Source: CAVVYA01 sp964577835
Lineage (GTDB): Bacteria; Pseudomonadota; Alphaproteobacteria; SMXQ01
Direction of reading: 5' to 3'
DNA: 17,391 bases
Assembly (NCBI GenBank): GCA_964577835.1
Contig: CAZOBN010000066.1
Span: forward strand, 1 to 17,391
Made by a program: the position numbers and the translations under genes. Positions 1 through 7,427 of the stretch are shown in pieces. The number at the start of each line of letters is the position of its first letter. The stretch's first letter is position 1. The notes below the pieces were generated by a model. The model was not told the DNA's origin and searched no databases. It saw only the letters and a list, made by a program, of their open reading frames with translations.

Positions 1-250
1 GGATGCCGGCGCCGTCGCCGGTCTTGCCGTCGGCGTCCACCGCGCCGCGGTGCCACACGGACTTGAGCGCGGCGATGCCCGCCTCGACCACTTCGCGGCG
101 CGGCTTGCCGTCGAGCGCGGCGACGAGGCCGACGCCGCAGGCGTCATGCTCGTTGGCCGGGTCGTACATGCCCCTTGCGGCGAGATGGGCCACGTTGGCA
201 TCCCATTCGGCGATAAAGGATGCGCCGAAATTGCGAATGGTGCTGCTCAT
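1..250 (-). CDS. gltB: Glutamate synthase large subunit, N-terminal fragment (partial)
   Basis: First 83 codons of the large (alpha) subunit of NADPH-dependent glutamate synthase, which hydrolyses glutamine and passes ammonia to 2-oxoglutarate. The frame begins at an ATG read leftwards from base 250 and runs off the window edge. Residues 29-44 carry the GltB signature YDPANEHDACGVG; Cys38 is the predicted N-terminal nucleophile of the class II glutamine amidotransferase domain, exposed after removal of a 37-residue propeptide, a normal length for the family. The gene lies 11 bases downstream of the DUF2059 gene and after gltD on the same strand, so the three are probably one transcript. Only the start is visible, so the synthase and FMN/Fe-S domains cannot be checked. 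Confidence 0.93.
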   Translation of the reverse strand, partial: MSSTIRNFGASFIAEWDANVAHLAARGMYDPANEHDACGVGLVAALDGKPRREVVEAGIAALKSVWHRGAVDADGKTGDGAGI

Positions 251-261
251 AACCATCTTCC

Positions 262-780
262 TCAGAGTTTGATACCGCGCTCGCGAAACTTCGGCTCCGC
301 TTTCTTGAACGCGCTTTCCATGACCTTCTGGCCCCAGATCTTGCCCATCTGCATGCCCTGCTGCATCAAAACCGGCATCGTTTTGATCGTCTTGATGCCG
401 ATCGGCGTGGCATAGAACGCGTTCAGGGCGCGAAGCTCTTCCGCGGTGAAGTGCACGGTGTAGAGAGTCGCCATCTCATTGATCAGCGCCGGCATCGTGT
501 CGCGGAACTCGGGCAGGAAGACCTCTTCCATGATCTGCCGGACGGCCGCTTCCGAACCGGGATTGGCCTTGGCGATGACGTTGGTAAGGATCTGCATTTG
601 GCTCGTCGCCATTTGGTCGACCATTTGGCCGGTCTTGGTGGCCGCCAGCAGCTTGCGCGCCTCGTCGACCGCAGCGGAATCCGGAGCGCCCTGGGCTCGC
701 GCCTGAGCCTGCGCCAGCCACACGCCGGCCGTAACCATCAGCACCGCAACCGCGATTACGCGCCTGATTCCCCGAACCAT
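262..780 (-). CDS. Exported DUF2059-family protein between gltD and gltB
   Basis: Predicted 172-residue periplasmic protein. The start at base 780 is preferred over in-frame upstream codons because it has a strong ribosome-binding site (AGAAGGAGAAG, about 3 bases before ATG) and begins a typical signal peptide: basic MVRGIRR, a hydrophobic stretch to about residue 22, then an Ala-Gln-Ala cleavage region near residues 25-30. Residues about 75-145 fit DUF2059 (helical, with the run FTAEELRALNAFY and a following TPIGIKTIKTMP). The function of DUF2059 is not established. The gene sits 25 bases after gltD and 11 bases before gltB, so it is probably co-transcribed with glutamate synthase, but nothing in the sequence ties it to that enzyme's chemistry, which is cytoplasmic. 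Confidence 0.85.
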   Translation of the reverse strand: MVRGIRRVIAVAVLMVTAGVWLAQAQARAQGAPDSAAVDEARKLLAATKTGQMVDQMATSQMQILTNVIAKANPGSEAAVRQIMEEVFLPEFRDTMPALINEMATLYTVHFTAEELRALNAFYATPIGIKTIKTMPVLMQQGMQMGKIWGQKVMESAFKKAEPKFRERGIKL

Positions 781-805
781 TTGCTTCTCCTTCTCAGGAT
801 ACGCG

Positions 806-2266
806 TCAGGACGCGGCGGCCATCGCCGGCTCGGCGTCATGCGCGCCGGCCGCCTGGGCCACCAGATAATTGTGGATGCTTTCGGCCGCGTCGCGGCCGT
901 CGCGGATCGCCCAGACCACGAGCGAGGCGCCGCGCACGATGTCGCCCGCGCCGAACACGCCGTCGAGGTTGGTCATCAGCGTGCGGTAGTTGATCTTGAG
1001 CGTGCCCCAGCGCGTAACGGCGAGCTCGGGCGCGTCGAACAGCACCGGCAGATTCTCCGGATCGAAGCCGAGCGCGGTGATCACCATGTCGGCCTTGACC
1101 GTAAAGTGCGAGCCGGCGATCGGCTGCGGCGTCTGGCGACCGGTCGCGTCGGGCACGCCGAGATGGATCTTGCTCGCCCTCACGCCCGTCACCGCACCGT
1201 TGCCGAGATAGGCTTCCGGCTGGGCGAGCCAGACGAACTTCACGCCCTCTTCCTCGGCGTGCTTCACCTCGCGCTGCGAGCCCGGCATGTTGGCGCGGTC
1301 GCGGCGATAGAGGCATTGCACCGATTTGGCGCCCTGGCGGACGGCGGTGCGCACGCAATCCATGGCGGTATCGCCGCCACCGATGACGACGACGCGCTTG
1401 CCTTCGGCGTTGAGGGTGCCGTCGTCGAACGCCGGCACATCGTCGCCGAGGCCCTTGCGGTTCGACGCGGTGAGATAGGTCATAGCCTGAAAGATATTGG
1501 CCAAGCCGGAACCGGGCATCGCCGCGTCGCGCGCCTTATAGACACCGGTGGCGATCAGTACCGCGTCATGCTTGCGGCGCAGCTCGGCGAGGCTCGCGTC
1601 GCGGCCCACCTCAAAATTCAGATGCAGCGTGATGCCGGCATCGCGCAGCAGCGCGGCGCGGCGCGCGACGATGTGCTTTTCCAGCTTGAAGTTGGGAATG
1701 CCATAGATCATCAGGCCGCCGACCCGGTCGTAGCGGTCGTAGATATGGACCTGATAGCCCTTGCGGCGCAGTTGCTCCGCCGCCGCCATGCCGCCGGGGC
1801 CGGCGCCGATGACGGCGACCGACTGGCCGAGCTCGCGGCGCGGCTTGACTGGCTTGACCCAACCGCGCTCGAACGCGGTGTCCGTGATGTATTTCTCGAC
1901 CGAGCCGATGGTGACGGTGCCGTGGCCCGACTGCTCGAGCACGCAATTGCCCTCGCACAGGCGGTCCTGTGGGCAGATCCGTCCACAGATCTCCGGGAAG
2001 TTGTTGGTCGCGGCGGAGACCTCGTAGGCCTCCTCGAGCCGGCCCTCGGCGGTCAGCTTGAGCCAATCGGGAATGTTGTTCTGCACCGGACAATGCACTT
2101 GGCAGAACGGGATCCCGCACTGCGAGCAGCGGCTCGCCTGGGCGCTCGCCTCCGCGTCGCGAAACTCGCCATAGATCTCGTCGAAATCCTGACGGCGCTC
2201 GCCGGGCTCACGCTTGTCCGGCATGCGGTTTCCGATTTTGACGAATTTCAGCATCTGCTGCGCCAT
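806..2266 (-). CDS. gltD: Glutamate synthase small (beta) subunit, NADPH/FAD oxidoreductase
   Basis: 486-residue beta subunit of NADPH-GOGAT, which takes electrons from NADPH through FAD to the large subunit. Two cysteine clusters for [4Fe-4S] centres are seen: Cys47/50/55/59 (CSQCGIPFCQVHC) and Cys94/98/104/108 (CGRICPQDRLCEGNC). The FAD fold motif VIGAGPGG lies at about 152-159, the NADPH fold motif VIGGGDTAMDC at about 294-304, and a C-terminal FAD contact TNLDGVFGAGD near the end. Length and the start MAQQMLKFVKIGNRMPDKR match the Azospirillum-type protein. The ATG at 2266 is chosen over a TTG four codons upstream, which has no ribosome-binding site; the SD before the ATG is itself weak. 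First gene of a probable gltD-DUF2059-gltB operon. Confidence 0.95.
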   Translation of the reverse strand: MAQQMLKFVKIGNRMPDKREPGERRQDFDEIYGEFRDAEASAQASRCSQCGIPFCQVHCPVQNNIPDWLKLTAEGRLEEAYEVSAATNNFPEICGRICPQDRLCEGNCVLEQSGHGTVTIGSVEKYITDTAFERGWVKPVKPRRELGQSVAVIGAGPGGMAAAEQLRRKGYQVHIYDRYDRVGGLMIYGIPNFKLEKHIVARRAALLRDAGITLHLNFEVGRDASLAELRRKHDAVLIATGVYKARDAAMPGSGLANIFQAMTYLTASNRKGLGDDVPAFDDGTLNAEGKRVVVIGGGDTAMDCVRTAVRQGAKSVQCLYRRDRANMPGSQREVKHAEEEGVKFVWLAQPEAYLGNGAVTGVRASKIHLGVPDATGRQTPQPIAGSHFTVKADMVITALGFDPENLPVLFDAPELAVTRWGTLKINYRTLMTNLDGVFGAGDIVRGASLVVWAIRDGRDAAESIHNYLVAQAAGAHDAEPAMAAAS

Positions 2267-2583
2267 GGCAGGCCCCAATTTTTACGTACGGTTGTCGAGA
2301 CGTGAAAACGGCGGTCACGATTTTAAGAGAGGCTAACGACCACAACCCGCTTACCGGGCTCTTTTCAAGCCCTTATAGGCCCGTTTCCAGGCGGGGGCGA
2401 GAGAAAACACCGATATAGGTCAATATATATGACCTATATCTTCTGGTAAAGCGGTTTTTGACAAGGACCCCATAGCCAAGTCCCGTCGCCTTGAGGGTCG
2501 ATTAGGACCGTTTCGGTTCTTTTTATGATTTTGGCTATGTAAATCTAAATGATATAAGCCCGCGATTGTTCCTCGGGGGCCCC
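2267..2583. other. Divergent intergenic region gltD / uppP
   Basis: About 317 bases between two divergently transcribed genes, clearly richer in A+T than the flanking genes. It holds a long inverted repeat at 2412-2440 (separate entry). A possible minus-strand -10 hexamer TAAAAT lies at 2325-2320, suitably placed for gltD, but no convincing -35 partner is seen. On the plus strand a TTGACA occurs at 2458-2463 without a good -10 at normal spacing. No sigma-54 (GG-N10-GC) site or known NtrC box was found by eye. No small gene is evident. Confidence 0.6.
2412..2440. repeat. 29-base inverted repeat, probable operator
   Basis: Perfect 11-base arms GATATAGGTCA and TGACCTATATC separated by seven bases (ATATATA). 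The centre at 2426 is 160 bases before the gltD start and 158 bases before the uppP start, so it is placed almost symmetrically between the two. The dyad, AT-rich centre and length suit a site for a dimeric regulator of the TetR, MarR, GntR or LysR kind. It does not match the NtrC, FNR or NrdR consensus sites I know. There is no T-run on either side, so it is unlikely to be a terminator. Confidence 0.6.
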
Positions 2584-3411
2584 GTGACCGTAGCCAATAT
2601 CCTCGTTCTTGCCCTTTTGCAGGGGTTCACCGAACTTCTGCCGATCAGCTCCTCCGCCCACTTGATCCTTGTGCCAGCCATCACCGGCTGGCCGGACCAG
2701 GGCCTGATGGTCGATGCGGCCCTGCATCTCGGCACCTTTTTTGCCATCCTGGTGTATTTCTGGCGCGATGTTCTGGGGATGATTCAAGGGCTGGGCGCCG
2801 CTGCCATCGGGCGGCGCGACCACCCCGGCGCGACGTTGACCCTGCACGTGGTGATTGCGACGATTCCGGCTGTCGTGGTCGGACTCCTGATCAAGGATTA
2901 CGCCGAGACCTCGCTGCGCAGCGTCACGTTGATCGCGTTCAATGCGATCTTCTTCGGCATCCTGCTGTTCCTCGCCGACCGCTTCGGCGCCCGCAGCCGT
3001 CAGGTCGGACAGATGACGTGGCGGCACGCGATCTTCATCGGCATTGCCCAGGCGCTCGCCCTGGTGCCCGGCACCAGCCGCTCGGGCATCACCATGACGG
3101 CGGCTCTCGGCCTGAGCTATGACCGGATTTCCGCCGCGCGCTTCTCGTTCCTGATTTCATTGCCGGTGACGTTCGGCGCCGGCCTGCTCGGCGTTTATGA
3201 GATCGTCAAGCTCGGCCACTACGGCGAGCTGCAGGACGCGGCGCTTGCCGCAGTCGGCGCGTTCCTATCCTCGTTGGCCGCGGTGGCGTTCCTGATGAAC
3301 TGGCTGCGCACGGCGAGCTTCCTGCCGTTCGTGGTTTACCGCATCCTGCTCGGCATTGGGTTGCTGATCTGGATCTACGTGTTCGGCGGCCCCCACATCA
3401 TCCCGGCCTGA
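2584..3411 (+). CDS. uppP: Undecaprenyl-diphosphatase (BacA/UppP family)
   Basis: 275-residue integral membrane enzyme that dephosphorylates undecaprenyl pyrophosphate so the lipid carrier can be reused for peptidoglycan and O-antigen synthesis; it also gives bacitracin resistance. The N-terminal motif QGFTELLPISSSAHL (about 13-27) and the PGTSRSGIT motif (162-170), both part of the active site in BacA, are intact. Several hydrophobic membrane segments follow, and the length is near the family norm (about 265-280). The start is taken as GTG at 2584, with a GGGGG run 4-9 bases upstream; an in-frame TTG at 2566 lacks a ribosome-binding site. It is transcribed alone, away from gltD and towards the NDUFA9-like gene. 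Confidence 0.95.
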   Translation: MTVANILVLALLQGFTELLPISSSAHLILVPAITGWPDQGLMVDAALHLGTFFAILVYFWRDVLGMIQGLGAAAIGRRDHPGATLTLHVVIATIPAVVVGLLIKDYAETSLRSVTLIAFNAIFFGILLFLADRFGARSRQVGQMTWRHAIFIGIAQALALVPGTSRSGITMTAALGLSYDRISAARFSFLISLPVTFGAGLLGVYEIVKLGHYGELQDAALAAVGAFLSSLAAVAFLMNWLRTASFLPFVVYRILLGIGLLIWIYVFGGPHIIPA

Positions 3412-3440
3412 CGCCCCGGCGGCATGCTGACGCCGAAAAC

Positions 3441-4385
3441 TTATTCGGGCGGCCGACGACCGCCCTTGCGGTAGCGATCCAGATAGGTCGGCAGAATGAC
3501 TTCGCAGGCCGTGGACTCGATGCCGAGTTCGGCGAGCCCCGGCATGCCCGGCGCCGGCACATTGTCGATGCGCAGCAGTTTCGCCTGATCGCGCGTCAAG
3601 GGCGGGCGGCCGGGAACGAGTCCGGCAAAGGTGCCGACGATATCGGCCATCCAGAACGGCAGCTTGACGAGACCGCGTTTGCGCTCGGTCACCGCCAGCA
3701 CCAGTTCCATGAGCTCGGCGAACGTATAGACGCGCGGCCCGCCGAGTTCGTAGGTTTTGCCCGCGCTGCCGGACTCCGTCAGGCCTTTGACGATCGCATC
3801 GGCGACATTGCCGACATAGACCGGCTGGTAACGCGTGATGCCGCCACCGAACAGCGGCAGCGCCGGCGCGAACCGCGCCATGGAGGCGAAGCGGTTGAAG
3901 AAATCATCCTCCGGCCCGAACACGACGCTGGGGCGGACGACGGTGGCGCTGGGCACCGCGGTGCGCACCGCGCCCTCGCCGAGCGCCTTGGTCCGCGCGT
4001 AGGCAGAGGGCGAATTCGCGTCGGCGCCGATCGCCGAAACATGCACCAGGTGCCGAACGCCGGCACGCTGTGCGGCGAGCGCCACACGCTCGGCACCGTC
4101 CACATGGATCGCCTTGAAGCTGCTGCGGCCCCGTTGGTAAAGAATGCCGACGAGGTTGACCACGGCATCCGCATTCGCCACCGCGGCAGCCACGGAGGCA
4201 TCCCGGGTGATGTCGACGCCGATCGGCGCGATCTGTCCGACGTCGCCCATCTGCATCAAGAACTGCGCATTCTGCGGCCGGCGCCCGGCGGCCTTCACGC
4301 GGATGCCCTGGCGCGCCAGACGCTGCACGAGGTGGCGGCCGAGGAAGCCCGATGCGCCGAAGACCGTCACGTTTCGTATTGTCAT
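3441..4385 (-). CDS. NDUFA9-like NAD(P)-binding atypical SDR protein
   Basis: 314-residue protein of the complex I NDUFA9-like / NAD-dependent epimerase group. The Rossmann motif GASGFLG lies at 10-16 directly after the first beta strand, and a Tyr139-x3-Lys143 pair (YARTK) matches the SDR catalytic arrangement. The segments VVRPSVVFGPEDDFFNRFA and QPVYVGNVADAI are typical of this subfamily. In mitochondria the relative is an accessory subunit of NADH dehydrogenase; the bacterial role is usually not established. The start at 4385 is chosen over upstream codons because it begins the Rossmann strand and has a GGGGAAGA ribosome-binding site. Convergent with uppP, with a 29-base gap; the 5' side shares an intergenic region with tRNA-Leu. 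Confidence 0.85.
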   Translation of the reverse strand: MTIRNVTVFGASGFLGRHLVQRLARQGIRVKAAGRRPQNAQFLMQMGDVGQIAPIGVDITRDASVAAAVANADAVVNLVGILYQRGRSSFKAIHVDGAERVALAAQRAGVRHLVHVSAIGADANSPSAYARTKALGEGAVRTAVPSATVVRPSVVFGPEDDFFNRFASMARFAPALPLFGGGITRYQPVYVGNVADAIVKGLTESGSAGKTYELGGPRVYTFAELMELVLAVTERKRGLVKLPFWMADIVGTFAGLVPGRPPLTRDQAKLLRIDNVPAPGMPGLAELGIESTACEVILPTYLDRYRKGGRRPPE

Positions 4386-4428
4386 TCCGTCTTCCCCTGA
4401 TCGCGGCCGTGAATTCCCGTGCTCCGCC

Positions 4429-4434
4429 ACTATA
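4429..4434 (-). promoter_or_regulatory. Possible -10 element of the NDUFA9-like gene
   Basis: TATAGT on the minus strand, about 45 bases before the start codon at 4385. No good -35 hexamer is found at 16-18 bases, so the call rests on one hexamer and position only. Confidence 0.25.
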
Positions 4435-4575
4435 GCCATGCATACGGCCGGGCTGGCGTGCATTGAAGCCGCAGAATCGGCTGCTCTGGCCCCCGCCGCC
4501 CTGCGGGCCTATATTAGGTCGGCCTGGGGCGCGTCAACAGCGATGGCGTTCCCGCACTTTAAACCGGCGCGCTGG

Positions 4576-4603
4576 TTGACTTTGCTCGCGCCGACGTTTA
4601 TCC
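4576..4603 (+). promoter_or_regulatory. Probable promoter of tRNA-Leu
   Basis: TTGACT (4576-4581, five of six bases of the -35 consensus) is followed at 15-16 bases by a weak TTTATC/TTATCC -10 (about 4597-4603). Transcription would begin near 4610, leaving a 5' leader of about 47 bases before the mature tRNA at 4657. A strong -35 with a weak -10 is common in alphaproteobacteria. Confidence 0.4.
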
Positions 4604-4656
4604 AGACCGGCTCGCGACCTCGGCACAGCCAGGCTCCGCGGTGACTACCGGAGAGT

Positions 4657-4743
4657 GCCCGGGTGGCGGAATTGGTAGACGCGCTAGATTCAGGTTCTAG
4701 TGGGGGAAACCTCGTGGAAGTTCGAGTCTTCTCCCGGGCACCA
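4657..4743 (+). tRNA. tRNA-Leu (anticodon CAG)
   Basis: 87-base class II tRNA with encoded CCA. The acceptor stem pairs GCCCGGG (4657-4663) with CCCGGGC (4733-4739), followed by discriminator A and CCA at 4741-4743. The D loop contains the AATTGGTAGA run. The anticodon stem CTAGA/TCTAG encloses a seven-base loop TTCAGGT, giving anticodon CAG at 4691-4693, which reads CUG, probably the commonest leucine codon in this GC-rich genome. The long variable arm (TGGGGGAAACCTCGT) is as expected for tRNA-Leu. The T arm carries TTCGAGT between GGAAG and CTTCT. A T-run (4746-4751) follows the CCA at once. No integrase or flanking repeat suggests that it serves as an attachment site. Confidence 0.97.
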
Positions 4744-4752
4744 ACTTTTTTC

Positions 4753-4778
4753 GGCTGACGCGAAGCCCGCCGTCAGCC
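4753..4778 (+). repeat. Stem-loop between tRNA-Leu and rnd
   Basis: Perfect 8-base stem GGCTGACG / CGTCAGCC with a 10-base loop, directly after a TTTTTT run that follows the tRNA. The T-run comes before the stem on the plus strand, so this is not a standard intrinsic terminator in either direction. It may mark the end of the tRNA 3' trailer or lie in the leader of the RNase D gene. Confidence 0.45.
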
Positions 4779-4836
4779 CCGCCGGCCTTGGCTGGAGCCT
4801 CGGCGGCGCACACGATCCGGGCCGGAACGAAGCCGT

Positions 4837-5460
4837 TTGACCAACTACCTGCATCAGCACGACCTGCCCGAGGGTGTCGATTTCGGCGCCAGCGTGGCCG
4901 TCGATTCCGAGACCATGGGGCTCAGGCACCTGCGCGACCGCCTTTGCCTGATTCAACTGTCGGCCGGTGACGGCAACGCCCATCTGGTGCAATTCCCCGG
5001 GCCGAGCGAGACCATTCCCTATCGCGCGCCGCGGCTGGCCGCCCTGCTCGCCGACCCCAAGGTGACCAAGCTGTTCCATTTCGCGCGGTTCGATGTGGCC
5101 GCGATCAAGCATTACCTGGGCGTCGACTGCACCCCCGTGTATTGCACCAAGATCGCCTCGCGCCTGACCCGCACCTTTACCGACCGGCATGGGCTCAAGG
5201 ATCTCTGCCGCGACCTGATCGGCGTCGAAATCTCCAAGCAGCAGCAAAGCTCCGATTGGGGCGCCGCCAAACTGACCCAGGAACAGATCGAGTACGCCGC
5301 CTCCGACGTGCTATACCTGCATCGGCTGAAGGCGAAGCTCGACGAGATGCTGGCCCGCGAGGGTCGCACCGAACTGGCCGAGGCCTGCTTCCGCTTCCTG
5401 CCCTACCGCGCCAATCTCGATCTGGCCGGATGGGGCGAAGAGGATATCTTCGCCCACTGA
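4837..5460 (+). CDS. rnd: Ribonuclease D, compact form (DEDDy 3'-5' exonuclease)
   Basis: 207-residue 3'-5' exoribonuclease of the RNase D family, which trims the 3' ends of tRNA precursors and other small RNAs. The four DEDDy acidic residues and the tyrosine are visible: Asp23 and Glu25 (VDSETMGL), Asp86 (FHFARFD), Tyr153 and Asp157 (YAASD). It is about half the length of E. coli RNase D because the C-terminal HRDC domains are absent; this short form is common in alphaproteobacteria. The start is a TTG at 4837, chosen because MTNYLHQHDLP aligns with the usual N terminus and no ATG is available nearby; GGAACGA lies upstream. It follows tRNA-Leu by 93 bases and may be read through from it. Confidence 0.92.
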   Translation: MTNYLHQHDLPEGVDFGASVAVDSETMGLRHLRDRLCLIQLSAGDGNAHLVQFPGPSETIPYRAPRLAALLADPKVTKLFHFARFDVAAIKHYLGVDCTPVYCTKIASRLTRTFTDRHGLKDLCRDLIGVEISKQQQSSDWGAAKLTQEQIEYAASDVLYLHRLKAKLDEMLAREGRTELAEACFRFLPYRANLDLAGWGEEDIFAH

Positions 5461-5512
5461 GCGCGGTTTCATCGCGCCCTAAACGCCTTTCGCTCCGCCA
5501 GCCGATGCCGGA

Positions 5513-5541
5513 ATGGGGTTTAATCCCCATCTATTCATCAA
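5513..5541 (+). terminator. Possible terminator after rnd
   Basis: Hairpin ATGGGG-TTTAAT-CCCCAT (5513-5530) followed, after about ten mixed bases, by TTTTTT at about 5542. The stem is only six pairs and the T-run is not immediate, so this is a weak candidate. It lies 53 bases past the rnd stop and before the leader of kpsF. Confidence 0.3.
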
Positions 5542-5649
5542 TTTTTTGCAGTCTTTGATTGATCCTCCGGTTGGAGTAAACATGAGGATTGGGGATTCGG
5601 TCTAAGTGGCGGACAGATCAGCGATTTTGCATCACATGTCGGAGCGGAT

Positions 5650-6687
5650 ATGAAGGCCCCGAAGGCAAAGGCGACGAGCAGCAAGGTGGTGCCCATCAAA
5701 TCCCAGGCCACCGTGAGCGCCCGCAGCCGGGTCATCGCCGGCGACATGGCGGTGGCGCGCCGTGTGTTCGAGGTCGAGACGATGGGCCTGGAGGCCCTCG
5801 GCCGCGCTCTCGACGAGCGGTTTTCCGCCGCCCTCGACCGTATGGCCAAATGCAAGGGCCGCGTCGTCGTGTCGGGCATCGGCAAGAGCGGCCACATCGC
5901 TCACAAGATCGCCGCGACGCTCGCCTCGACCGGCACGCCGGCCTTCTTCGTCCATCCGGCCGAAGCCAGCCATGGCGATCTCGGCATGGTGACGCCGGAC
6001 GACGTGGTCGTCGCCATTTCCAATTCCGGCGGCACGGCGGAACTCGCCGATCTCGTCGCCCATACGCGGCGCTTCCGTATTCCGCTCATCGCCATCACCA
6101 GCGGCGCCAACAGCTCGCTCGCCGATAATGCCGACGTGGCGCTCGTGCTGCCGCCGGCCGACGAGGCCTGCCCGATCGGCTTGGCGCCGACCACCTCGAC
6201 CACCATGACGATGGCGCTCGGCGATGCCCTGGCGGTGGCCCTCATGGAGCGGCGCGGCTTTACCGCCGACGATTTTCAGAAGTTCCACCCGGGCGGCCAG
6301 ATCGGACGCCGTCTGCTCAAGATCGCCGATATCATGCATCGGGGCTCGGAGATCCCTTTGATCAGCCAGGACGCCATCATGGCCGACGCGCTGATCGAGA
6401 TGACGGCCAAGCATTTCGGCTGCGTCGGTGTGGTCGATGGCCGCGCCAAGCTGATCGGCATCGTCACCGACGGCGACTTGCGGCGCCATATGTCGCCCAC
6501 CCTGCCGAGCAAGATGGTGCGCGATGTGATGACCGGCGCGCCGGTAACCATCCGCCCCAAGGCCTTGGCCGCCGAGGCGCTCGCCGTCATGAACGAACGC
6601 GCCATCACCGCGCTGTTCGTGGTCGAGGGCCGCGAGGTTGTGGGCATCGTCCATGTCCACGACTGCCTGCGAGCCGGTATCGCATGA
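5650..6687 (+). CDS. kdsD: D-arabinose 5-phosphate isomerase (KpsF/GutQ/KdsD family)
   Basis: 345-residue enzyme that converts ribulose 5-phosphate to arabinose 5-phosphate, the first committed step towards Kdo for LPS. A SIS sugar-isomerase domain spans about 40-200 with SGIGKSGHIAHKIAATL (75-91), the HGDLGM segment (108-113) and ISNSGGT (123-129). FHPGG at 212-216 is typical of KpsF. Two CBS domains follow (about 223-282 and 290-345), the normal architecture. The first 30 residues are a basic extension. The ATG at 5650 has CGGAGCGG just upstream. Its stop overlaps the lptC start by four bases (ATGA), showing translational coupling and placing Kdo synthesis in one operon with LPS export. Confidence 0.94.
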   Translation: MKAPKAKATSSKVVPIKSQATVSARSRVIAGDMAVARRVFEVETMGLEALGRALDERFSAALDRMAKCKGRVVVSGIGKSGHIAHKIAATLASTGTPAFFVHPAEASHGDLGMVTPDDVVVAISNSGGTAELADLVAHTRRFRIPLIAITSGANSSLADNADVALVLPPADEACPIGLAPTTSTTMTMALGDALAVALMERRGFTADDFQKFHPGGQIGRRLLKIADIMHRGSEIPLISQDAIMADALIEMTAKHFGCVGVVDGRAKLIGIVTDGDLRRHMSPTLPSKMVRDVMTGAPVTIRPKALAAEALAVMNERAITALFVVEGREVVGIVHVHDCLRAGIA

Positions 6688-7427
6688 CCACGGCCGCCCA
6701 TCCCTTGGCCAACCAGCCGGTTCCCCGCACACGGCAGCCGGACACGCCCCCGTCGCCGCTTCGCGGGGCGCGGGCCGGTCGGCATCCGAGTGGGCGCTAC
6801 TCGCGCTTCGTGCAGCTGACCAAGCTGGTCTCGGCCGCCGTCGCGCTCATCCTGATCACGTTGGTGATCGTGTGGCCCCAGCTCCGCTCGCGCGACGGTA
6901 CATTCCAGACAAGCGCGGTTCAGGGCGGCCGCGAGGACGCGGAAAGCCTGAGCATGATCAATCCGCGCTATACCGGGCTCGACGAGAACAATCTGCCCTA
7001 TGAAGTGACCGCCGACGTTGCGAGCCAGCAATCGGCCAAATCCGATTTCATCAGTCTCGACAACCCAAAGGCCGACATGACCATGAAGGACGGAAGCTGG
7101 GTGGCGATCACCGCCCGCTCCGGCCTTTATGGCCAGAAATCCGAGAAGCTCGATCTGTCGGGCGACGTGAATCTGTTTCACGACTCGGGCTACGAATTCA
7201 AGAGCCCGAGCGCCACGATCGACCTGAACAACGGCGCCGGCGAAGGCCACGAGCCGACGACCGGCCAAGGACCCGCGGGCGAAATCGAGGGCGAGGGCTT
7301 CCGCTTCACCGACAAGGGCAAGACCATCGTCTTCACCGGAAAGTCCCGGCTCGTGCTCTACCCTCATACGGAGGGCGCCGCGCGCAGCGGCCAGGGTTCC
7401 GCGCCGGCACAAAAGAAGAAGCCGTGA
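6684..7427 (+). CDS. lptC: LPS export ABC transporter periplasmic protein LptC
   Basis: 247-residue bitopic inner-membrane protein of the Lpt bridge, which receives LPS from LptB2FG and hands it to LptA. A proline/arginine-rich cytoplasmic N terminus is followed by one membrane helix at about 47-66, then a periplasmic beta-jellyroll. The repeat-like strands PYEVTADVASQQ, ISLDNPKADM and KLDLSGDVNLFHDSGYEFKS match LptC. The C-terminal tail is basic (AQKKKP). The start overlaps the kdsD stop by four bases and the end overlaps the lptA start, so it is tightly coupled in the operon. Sequence similarity in this family is low, but position between kdsD and lptA supports the call strongly. Confidence 0.9.
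   Translation: MTTAAHPLANQPVPRTRQPDTPPSPLRGARAGRHPSGRYSRFVQLTKLVSAAVALILITLVIVWPQLRSRDGTFQTSAVQGGREDAESLSMINPRYTGLDENNLPYEVTADVASQQSAKSDFISLDNPKADMTMKDGSWVAITARSGLYGQKSEKLDLSGDVNLFHDSGYEFKSPSATIDLNNGAGEGHEPTTGQGPAGEIEGEGFRFTDKGKTIVFTGKSRLVLYPHTEGAARSGQGSAPAQKKKP

Noticed and set aside
839..2305. Long open frame (over 480 codons) on the plus strand opposite gltD, and a similar one at 12890-14569 opposite the GT41 gene
   Set aside because: Both are mirror frames of strongly supported genes in GC-rich DNA; their translations are Arg/His/Ala-rich without known motifs or ribosome-binding sites.
2458..2486. TTGACA as a uppP promoter
   Set aside because: The -35 is perfect, but the sequence at 16-18 bases spacing (TCCCGT and neighbours) does not resemble a -10.
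3412..3450. Small inverted repeats between convergent uppP and the NDUFA9-like gene as terminators
   Set aside because: Stems of only five pairs and no T-run immediately downstream in either direction.
4508..4520. CCTATATTAGGTC upstream of the NDUFA9-like gene as a second copy of the gltD/uppP palindrome
   Set aside because: It shares only AGGTC and TATA elements; spacing and arm arrangement differ, so it is not a convincing match.
4657..4743. tRNA-Leu as an integration site of a mobile element
   Set aside because: No integrase, no repeated 3' tRNA fragment downstream, and the flanking genes are normal chromosomal genes.
4745..4778. Intrinsic terminator after tRNA-Leu
   Set aside because: The T-run precedes the hairpin on the plus strand, and on the minus strand the hairpin is followed by an A-run, so neither direction fits.
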